Part shown: piece by piece, positions 57,828 to 64,000 of the stretch
Position numbering within the stretch: position 1 is the first letter of the stretch
How the letters are laid out: each line of letters starts with the position of its first letter
Assembly (NCBI GenBank): GCA_032718475.1
Contig: JAUCBJ010006975.1
Span: forward strand, 1 to 64,000
Direction: 5' to 3'
Origin: Nemertoderma westbladi
Lineage: Eukaryota > Xenacoelomorpha > Nemertodermatida > Nemertodermatidae
DNA: 64,000 nt
Position numbers and translations under genes: made by a program
Notes under the pieces: model-generated
The model's database searches: none
Told to the model about the DNA's origin: nothing
The model's input: only the letters and a program-made list of their open reading frames with translations

Positions 57828-57937
57828 TACCCGAGTCCCGTGCCGCTTCGCGCCGCGCCTCTAGATCCTTATAGGCTCGGTACAGCGAAATGGCCGCTGC
57901 CGTCTCTATCAAACTGGGTGTCGAACAGGGTTTAATC

Positions 57938-58112
57938 TGTGAGTACTGCAGTATTATGCTTGTGTTAGTTTGTGCCTACTGTATTGTTGTGAGTTAGTTA
58001 GGTTGGTGACTGGTGAATATGTATTGCATTGTGCACGTGCTGATAGCAGTAAAGTTTAGTTATTAAAATACAGCAATAAGTTTAATGTTTAAAATGAGTT
58101 CTAATTCTAACA
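57938..58112 (+). repeat. copia 5' LTR
   Basis: 175 bp, TGTGAGTACTGCAG ... TTCTAACA, with TG...CA ends. It contains the ATG used by the Gag-Pol frame (58085). Confidence 0.96.
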
Positions 58113-61100
58113 TTGGTAGCAGAGCGTCGGCTGATTCTTTGAAAGTTCCACCGGTATTAGATACAGCAAATTATAGCACATGGAAGAAAGAGGTTGCTTT
58201 GTGGAAGACTGTAACGTCATTGAAACAGAATCAATTGGGTTCAGCACTAGTTTTATCGCTTACGGGAAAAGCGAAAGTTGCAGCAATGGAGATCGAGCAA
58301 GATATATTAACATCAGTTACTGGTTTTCAAGAAGTTCTCGAACTGTTGGACAAGTTGTATTTAAAAAGTGAGGATGAAAGGGCGTTCGAAGCCTACGAGA
58401 ATTTTGAGAGCTATTTGCGTAAACCGAATGATAAACTGGATGACTATTTGATTCAGTTTGACAATCTGTATGCGAAAGTTCGAGGACATAACATGCACTT
58501 GCCACAGGGTGTTCTGGCGTATCGCCTTTTGAAGGGTTGTAATCTCGAGAAACCAATGGAACAACTCGTGAGGGCTACGGTAAATAGGTTCACCTACGAT
58601 GCGATGCGTGAAACTTTAAAGCGTTTGGCGAATCAACGAACAAAAACGCCGGTGGAAGTTGGTGACTCTATTATTAAACTCGAAGAAGTTAATGAAGCGG
58701 TTGGTGGCGATGAACACTCGGATATGTCGGAAGTTTTTTATGGGCAATCGGGATATCGTCGAGGAGGATTTAGCCAGCAGTACGGTGGTGGTGGGTCCGG
58801 ATATTTTCGCGGAGCACTTGGGGGAATTCCACGTAATAGATTTGGCCGTCCAACTGGTCAGTTTAATACCAACAGTCAGATGCGTGGTGGGGGAGTAGCT
58901 GGTTCATTTCGGCAGTGGAATGTTCCTGGACGGCAGTTTGGTGGTAGTAATAACACAACTTCGTCAACAAATCGTCTTTCAGGGAATGGAAACTTTGATC
59001 CTGGTTGTTTTGTGTGCGGTTCAAGGTTTCATTTAAGGAGAGATTGTCCAGAAGTTACACGGGTTTATAATACAGAGGTAGATGATGGTGAGTACGAGCA
59101 CGAGGAGGTTCACATTACTTTGTTTACTGGGGAGGAGAAAGAAGATTTTGTAGCTGAGGAATTGGGATTTGCGATATTGGATTCTGGTTGCAGTCGTACT
59201 GTGTGTGGTACAACTTGGTACAGCTGCTACTTGGATAGTCTAACATCTGAGCAGAGAGAACGCATTGTTGAAAAGGATTCTTCAGTACGATTTCGATTTG
59301 GTTCTGGAGAATCAGTAGCTTCGATAAAAAATGTAAAAATTCCAGCATGTATTGCAAATGAAAATATATTCATTTCTACAGAAGTCGTGAATTGTGATAT
59401 TCCTTTGTTATTAAGCAAACAGTCAATGCAAAAGGCTCGCACACATATGAATTTTGAAAAGGGAACAATCACCATGTTGGGTAAAGAAATCACTCCAGTT
59501 CGGAATAGAGCAGGGCATTTTTGTATACATATTGCACCTAATTGTTCTTCAAATGTGGCATATTTTCTCGAACAAATATCAAATGTGAATTCTGATGTTA
59601 AACATATTGCATTGAAGCTGCATAGACAGTTTGCACATGCAGACACAAAACGTATTATCACTTTACTCAAGCGTGCTGAGTGTTGGAGTTCGGAATTAGA
59701 ACAAGCCTTACATTGTGTGAGAGATAATTGTGAAGTTTGTAAGCGAATCCGTAGAGCACCACCTCGTCCAGTTGTTTGTCAACCATTAGCAACAACATTC
59801 AATGAAGGATTAGCTATTGATCTAAAATTTATAAATGGTCATCCTATTTTACATATGGTGGATTTAGCAACACGTTACCGTGCAGCTGCGGTTTTATCAA
59901 ATAAAAAGCCTGAATCTGTTATTCAAGGGATGTTTACTGGATGGATTTCAAATTTTGGTGTTCCAAATAAAGTCTTGGCTGACAACGGTGGAGAATTTTA
60001 TAATGACGAATTTGTTAGTATGGCTGATAACTGTAATATTGAGATATTACCAACTGCGGCAGAATCCCCTTTCAGTAATGGAGTCTGTGAACGTCAGAAT
60101 GCAGTATTGGGTGATGATGTACTTAAAATAATGCAAGATTGTCATGTAAATCTCAATATTGCTGTTGCTTGGGCTGTTGCTGCACGAAACAGTTTGACTA
60201 ATGTGCATGGTTTCTCACCGAGCCAGGTTGCTATAGGACTCAATCCAAAAATTCCAATTTTAGAGAATAGTTCTCTAGCTGCTTTGGAGGGTAAGACAAC
60301 GAGTGAGGTAGTGGCAGACAACCTAAATGCGATGCATGTGGCCCGTAGACAATTTATTGCAAATGAGTCTAGTAGTAGATTGCGCCGTGCACTTAAGCAT
60401 AATGTTAGAGCGGTCGAGTTTCAGTGTGAAAATGGGGATCGTGTATTTTACAAGCGAGAAGGTCACAAAGAATGGAAGGGACCTGGAGTTGTGATAGGTT
60501 CTGAGGGTCAAAGTGTTTATGTGAGACATGGAGGGTTTATAGTTCGAGTACATAAAACTCGAATTTGCTTAGTCAATAATTCAAATGAACGATTGACAAA
60601 TGATGTACATGACAGTGTTGTTAAAAATAATGGCGATGGAAGCATTGTCAGAAACTCTAATAATGGTGATGTTGTGCGAAGATCTGTTGATGATAGTGAT
60701 GATGATGACAATGATATCGGCAATGCCAATGATCATAATGACATGACGTTGCCTACTAATAATAGTTCAAATGAAACCGAAAGTGGAAAACAACCATGGG
60801 TGTCTATTGTTGCAAATAGTAATGTTAAAGCTGGGCAACGTATTAAATACACCGATTCTGATAATGTTATTTGTGGAAGAATATTAAGTCGAGCTGGTAA
60901 GGCAAGTGGTAAATATAGGAACTGTTGGAATATTGAATTGCCTAGTGGTAAATCTTGGGTGAATCTAGATGAAGTTTCGGATTATGAAATTGTTCCTGAT
61001 GATGAAGAGGTAATGATTACGGTAACTTCAGGATTGAAAGATGCTAAAGAAAAGGAGTTAAGTACATGGAAGGAACAAGGTGTTGTGAAAGTTGTTCCAT

Positions 61101-62521
61101 ATTCTGGTCAGTCTCTTGTGTCTACACGCTGGGTCATTACAGAGAAAGTTGTTAATGGCAATGATGTTGTCAAAGCCCGCCTTGTAGTTCGGGGATTTGA
61201 AGAACAGTTTGGTGGTCGAACAGATTCGCCTACATGTAATAAAGATAATATTCGTCTCGTGTTGTTTCTGATTTCATCATACGGTTGGACAATAAATAGT
61301 CTCGACATTAAGTGTGCTTTCTTACAGGGTTTCACCATCGATCGTGAAATATTCGTGAAGCCACCACCAGAGGCTATGGTAGATGGAGTTTGGCAGTTAA
61401 TGAAGACTGTGTATGGTCTAAATGATGCCCCACGAGCATGGTATATGAAACTTCGGGGGACCTTAACGAATTTAGGATTGACTGCTTGTCCCGAGGATCC
61501 AGCTTTGTTTTATTATAAGAAAGATGGAGAAATTCAGGGGTTGTTATGCATTCATGTTGATGATATCCTGTGGGGAGGTAACTCATACTTCAAGAACAAT
61601 ATTGTTGCGAAAATATGTAGTATATTTGAAATTCGTTCAACAGCAGCACTGGCTTTTAAATATCTTGGTATTGATGTAAAACAAACCGATCATGAAATTG
61701 AAATTAGTCAATTTCGATACGCTCAGCTTCTAACAGAACTTCCAATCTCGCAATATGCTGAAGTTGATAGACCATTAACATCCAATGAAATCTCTGATTA
61801 TCGAACACGAGTAGGAGCTATATCATGGCTTGCCAATCAAAGTCGCCCTGATTTAAGTTTTGATGCTTCTTATCTAAGTTCACAGGCAAAGCATCCTATA
61901 GTTGGTGATGCTAAGTACCTCAATAAGGTAATTCGTAAAGCCAAACAATCATTAGCTGCTGGTCTGCAATTTGATACTACCTATTTTAAACCTTCAAGTG
62001 CAGCATTAGCAGTATTTACAGATGCTTCACTTGGTAATGCAGTTGGTTTCTCTTCTCAAGGTGGATATATGATCTTTTTAGCTACAGTAAACAATGGTCA
62101 AGAAACAAGCAACTGTTCCACCCAATCATCATATCCATTTGGAGAGGTTCAGTTGAATGGTTTATTGACATGGAAATCTGCTAAAGTTCGACGGGTTGTT
62201 AAATCTACATTAGCTGCAGAAACCTTGGCATGTGTAGACGGTGTTGAGGAGGCAATTTTCTTATCGAAAATTATTGAAAACATTATTGATGTTTCTATAC
62301 CGATAATTTGTTACACCGACAACAAATCATTACATACCGCAATTCAAACCACTAATGTACTCCGTGATAAGCGTTTAATGATCGAAATGGGAATACTAAG
62401 AGAACTATTCGAACTTGGTCGCGTGTCATTTAAATTGGTTGCAGGAACTAACCAATTGGCTGATTGTTTAACAAAGAAGGATGTGAGAAAGAAGTTCGAG
62501 ATCAAAGAAAACTATATGTAA
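58085..62521 (+). CDS. copia Gag-Pol polyprotein
   Basis: 1478 codons, no stop or frameshift. Gag (LDTANYSTWKKEVALWK start, UBN2-like) carries a zinc knuckle CFVCGSRFHLRRDC at about 308. Protease has DSGCS at about 365. A pre-integrase HHCC zinc region (HRQFAHAD ... CEVCKRI) lies at about 513-560. The integrase core has Asp579, Asp633 and Glu669 (DD35E spacing). Reverse transcriptase shows LDIKCAFLQG and catalytic HVDDILWGG (Asp1159, Asp1160). RNase H shows FTDAS, STLAAETLA and YTDNKSL. Order protease-integrase-RT-RNase H is diagnostic of Ty1/copia. Both candidate start codons (58085, 58094) lie within the 5' LTR, and the frame crosses the primer-binding site; the next Met is deep inside Gag. 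All catalytic residues are present, so it may be active. The GalEa branch is plausible for an animal copia but not proven. Confidence 0.96.
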   Translation: MFKMSSNSNIGSRASADSLKVPPVLDTANYSTWKKEVALWKTVTSLKQNQLGSALVLSLTGKAKVAAMEIEQDILTSVTGFQEVLELLDKLYLKSEDERAFEAYENFESYLRKPNDKLDDYLIQFDNLYAKVRGHNMHLPQGVLAYRLLKGCNLEKPMEQLVRATVNRFTYDAMRETLKRLANQRTKTPVEVGDSIIKLEEVNEAVGGDEHSDMSEVFYGQSGYRRGGFSQQYGGGGSGYFRGALGGIPRNRFGRPTGQFNTNSQMRGGGVAGSFRQWNVPGRQFGGSNNTTSSTNRLSGNGNFDPGCFVCGSRFHLRRDCPEVTRVYNTEVDDGEYEHEEVHITLFTGEEKEDFVAEELGFAILDSGCSRTVCGTTWYSCYLDSLTSEQRERIVEKDSSVRFRFGSGESVASIKNVKIPACIANENIFISTEVVNCDIPLLLSKQSMQKARTHMNFEKGTITMLGKEITPVRNRAGHFCIHIAPNCSSNVAYFLEQISNVNSDVKHIALKLHRQFAHADTKRIITLLKRAECWSSELEQALHCVRDNCEVCKRIRRAPPRPVVCQPLATTFNEGLAIDLKFINGHPILHMVDLATRYRAAAVLSNKKPESVIQGMFTGWISNFGVPNKVLADNGGEFYNDEFVSMADNCNIEILPTAAESPFSNGVCERQNAVLGDDVLKIMQDCHVNLNIAVAWAVAARNSLTNVHGFSPSQVAIGLNPKIPILENSSLAALEGKTTSEVVADNLNAMHVARRQFIANESSSRLRRALKHNVRAVEFQCENGDRVFYKREGHKEWKGPGVVIGSEGQSVYVRHGGFIVRVHKTRICLVNNSNERLTNDVHDSVVKNNGDGSIVRNSNNGDVVRRSVDDSDDDDNDIGNANDHNDMTLPTNNSSNETESGKQPWVSIVANSNVKAGQRIKYTDSDNVICGRILSRAGKASGKYRNCWNIELPSGKSWVNLDEVSDYEIVPDDEEVMITVTSGLKDAKEKELSTWKEQGVVKVVPYSGQSLVSTRWVITEKVVNGNDVVKARLVVRGFEEQFGGRTDSPTCNKDNIRLVLFLISSYGWTINSLDIKCAFLQGFTIDREIFVKPPPEAMVDGVWQLMKTVYGLNDAPRAWYMKLRGTLTNLGLTACPEDPALFYYKKDGEIQGLLCIHVDDILWGGNSYFKNNIVAKICSIFEIRSTAALAFKYLGIDVKQTDHEIEISQFRYAQLLTELPISQYAEVDRPLTSNEISDYRTRVGAISWLANQSRPDLSFDASYLSSQAKHPIVGDAKYLNKVIRKAKQSLAAGLQFDTTYFKPSSAALAVFTDASLGNAVGFSSQGGYMIFLATVNNGQETSNCSTQSSYPFGEVQLNGLLTWKSAKVRRVVKSTLAAETLACVDGVEEAIFLSKIIENIIDVSIPIICYTDNKSLHTAIQTTNVLRDKRLMIEMGILRELFELGRVSFKLVAGTNQLADCLTKKDVRKKFEIKENYM
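58114..58125 (+). promoter_or_regulatory. Primer-binding site (initiator Met tRNA)
   Basis: TGGTAGCAGAGC begins one base after the LTR and is complementary to the 3' end of animal initiator tRNA-Met (CTCTGCTACCA), the usual copia primer. It lies inside the open reading frame. Confidence 0.8.
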
Positions 62522-62601
62522 CAATAACTGATTTTATACAAACTATGATTTAATGCAACAATTATTACAACAAACTTTAATTTAAAAAAATGAGGGGAGA
62601 T

Positions 62602-62776
62602 TGTGAGTACTGCAGTATTATGCTTGTGTTAGTTTGTGCCTACTGTATTGTTGTGAGTTAGTTAGGTTGGTGACTGGTGAATATGTATTGCATTGTGCAC
62701 GTGCTGATAGCAGTAAAGTTTAGTTATTAAAATACAGCAATAAGTTTAATGTTTAAAATGAGTTCTAATTCTAACA
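62602..62776 (+). repeat. copia 3' LTR
   Basis: Identical to the 5' LTR over all 175 bp by eye. It is preceded by the polypurine tract at about 62590-62600 and followed by the target duplication TAATC. Confidence 0.96.
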
Positions 62777-63398
62777 TAATCTCCGTATACGGATCTAATG
62801 TCGTAACGGTCGGCGTAATAGGTCTCGGAGGTCGCTTTCCGCTGAAGTCGATACTGATCATCGGGTTGCTCATCGGGTAACCTCCCTCGTTGTATCTAAG
62901 GAACTGGTGAGCTGGACATCGCGTTAATATCGGTTCTGGATGTTGCTCGTCTAGTCGGTCGGGAATCGCTACGTCTTGCTTATTCATGCATTCACCACAC
63001 TTGTAGAAGAGCTTGTACACGCTGAAGACTTTCGGCGTCTCCTGATCCTCGCCTCGAGTTCTCCGGTACAGATGCATTCCGTCGAACTGATCTCGGATTG
63101 CAGGTAGAGGTACTTCGTGTCGTAAATACATATTCATATGGTACAGTCGTGCGATCTCCTCATCCGGGTCTGCACTAATGTCACATACGTCCAAAGCGAA
63201 GTCGTAGGGATACCGCGTGCGATACTCTCTCCGCAAAACTTCCACCCGGTCCCCCAACGCTCTCATTCTTTCTCTCCGTAATTCTTTATCATAACTTGGC
63301 TTGTACTTTCCGTTCAGCTCCATCACGGACCGCCCATGGTAGTAAACGTTAGAGTCTTTACATCCCGGACACCAATCCGTCGTCCATGTAGAAGTTTC
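62777..63398 (-). pseudogene. Large Gag-like frame, 5' part
   Basis: The frame is open from 63398 (after a TGA at 63399-63401) to the copia insertion; the first in-frame ATG is at 63323 (MELNGKY). When the copia element and one target-duplication copy are left out of the count, the frame at 62777 is in phase with that at 57932. The undisturbed frame would be about 1195 codons from 63323. Cys pairs CGEC and a following CPAH suggest a metal site. Upstream residues WCPGC in the open frame overlap the BEL RT fragment, so the true 5' boundary is unclear. No stop occurs in either part. Confidence 0.65.
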
Positions 63399-64000
63399 TC
63401 AAGATGGACTCGATGACCTCTACTGGGTACTTACCAATCTGGGCTGTTGCCGTTTTCTTTAGAACAAACAGCGTGCCATTTGGACTATCGCGGGCGCCAA
63501 ATATCCTAACGTACATCTGGTATGTAACCACTGGGCCGGATAAGTCTTCATTCTCATACCAGAGAAAGCGAAGGCTATCCTGGTCTGCCTTACAGGCTCT
63601 TACCTGGTGGAACATCGCCTCGATGTCACAAGTAAATGTGAATCGCCGCTGTCTAAAACGCAACAGTATTCCAATCAAATAATTGTTCAGGTTGGGACCA
63701 TCCATCAACTCTGAATTCAGGGACATACCTCTATAGACTGCTGCGCAGTCGTTGACTACTCGGACCTTGTCTGGCTTGTCAGGGTGAGTCACATAGTGGT
63801 GTGGAAGGTAATAAGTCTGGTCTGTCACTAAGTCAGGGTCCTCTACCTTCCCAGCAAATCCCTTAGCGAAATAGTTGTTGATCTGGGCGCAATACTTCTC
63901 CCTAATGCCTGGATTCTTCAACAACCGAGCCCTTACTCCGTTCAATCTTTTCAAGGCTAAGTTATAGTTGTTCTCCAACTTAGGTGGTTGTCGACGCCAC
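63358..64000 (-). pseudogene. BEL/Pao reverse transcriptase fragment, running off the right edge
   Basis: The minus-strand frame is open to the window edge (WRRQPPKLENNYNLALKRL). Recognisable BEL/Pao RT blocks: DKVRVVNDCAAVYRGMSLN, TFTCDIEAMFHQVRA, YVRIFGARDSPN and catalytic FYMDDGLVSG. It stops at 63358-63360, just past the catalytic motif, so the thumb, RNase H and integrase are missing. It overlaps the open 5' end of the Gag-like frame by about 40 bp in another phase. Upstream Gag and protease would lie beyond 64000. Confidence 0.85.

Larger units (their letters stand above)
54892..57932 (-). pseudogene. Large unrecognised Gag-like frame, 3' part (interrupted by copia)
   Basis: An open frame of about 1013 codons ending at 54892. 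The only domain I recognise is a row of three CCHC zinc knuckles at about 55790-55935 (CKLCGSTRHNLKSC, CRWCNETDHSFHTC, CGYCGVKGHRSARC; all CX2CX4HX4C), as in retroelement Gag nucleocapsids. The N-terminal side is charged and helical; the middle (RHPLVFGGDQYVRSKGG region) is globular-looking but unfamiliar. The C-terminus is basic and Arg/Gly/Ser-rich (GRGRGRSTSRES, LGRGRKRGASP). The frame has no ATG at its right end because it is cut by the copia insertion; its 5' part is at 62777-63398. No protease, RT or integrase follows. Nucleic-acid binding is likely; a Gag-only element is an inference. Confidence 0.7.
57938..62776 (+). mobile_element. Complete Ty1/copia LTR retrotransposon
   Basis: A 4839-bp element with identical 175-bp LTRs and a 5-bp target duplication TAATC (57933-57937 and 62777-62781). 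It has a primer-binding site directly after the 5' LTR, a polypurine tract (ATGAGGGGAGA) before the 3' LTR and one intact Gag-Pol frame. Identical LTRs mean a very recent insertion. It has landed, in the opposite orientation, inside the large Gag-like frame. Confidence 0.97.

Overview
The window comes from an animal nuclear genome. The evidence is a ciliary dynein heavy chain (DNAH1 type) split by spliceosomal introns, a complete novel-type protein kinase C of the epsilon/eta class, metazoan BEL/Pao and Ty1/copia retrotransposons, a non-LTR retrotransposon, and many MITE-like and foldback repeats in AT-rich DNA. Motile cilia, DNAH1 and PKC epsilon point to a metazoan, probably an invertebrate; I cannot assign a phylum. 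Two gene-structure oddities stand out. The last DNAH1 exon is about 6.8 kb without an intron, and the PKC reading frame has no introns at all. Both suggest a lineage with intron loss, or a retrocopy in the PKC case.

Layout, left to right. Positions 1-4.8 kb hold inverted and foldback repeats plus one likely minus-strand exon of an unrecognised gene. A 19-bp-period minisatellite runs straight into the acceptor of a short DNAH1 exon (4833-4990). After a 1-kb intron full of degenerate inverted repeats comes the C-terminal DNAH1 exon (6005-12814). From 13 to 29 kb the DNA is repeat-rich: two copies of one non-LTR retrotransposon family, an LTR-like repeat, a (GGAC)36 tract, foldback elements and two clear MITEs, one with an 8-bp hAT-like target duplication. 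The PKC gene lies at 29184-31388 on the minus strand. Just beyond it is a very recent 1.8-kb tandem duplication, each copy carrying a 780-bp hAT-like MITE. A near-perfect 540-bp palindrome sits at 41.0-41.6 kb and a 36-bp-period coding-like repeat at 42.2 kb.

The right third (43-64 kb) is a nest of retroelements. It contains a BEL/Pao integrase fragment (43.1-43.6 kb, minus); an LTR-like region and a long repetitive leader; and a 1531-residue BEL/Pao Gag-protease frame (47059-51654) that has lost reverse transcriptase and RNase H by an in-frame deletion. Next is an unrecognised Gag-like frame of about 1195 residues on the minus strand with three CCHC zinc knuckles. It is split by a complete Ty1/copia element (57938-62776) with identical 175-bp LTRs, a 5-bp target duplication and an intact 1478-codon Gag-Pol frame. 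A BEL/Pao reverse-transcriptase fragment runs off the right edge.

The host genes have no evident functional link: DNAH1 is an axonemal motor and PKC a lipid-regulated kinase. The most unusual content is the large Gag-like frame with its in-frame DNA palindromes, the freshly inserted copia element whose Gag start codon lies inside its own LTR, and the pol-less BEL Gag-protease frame.
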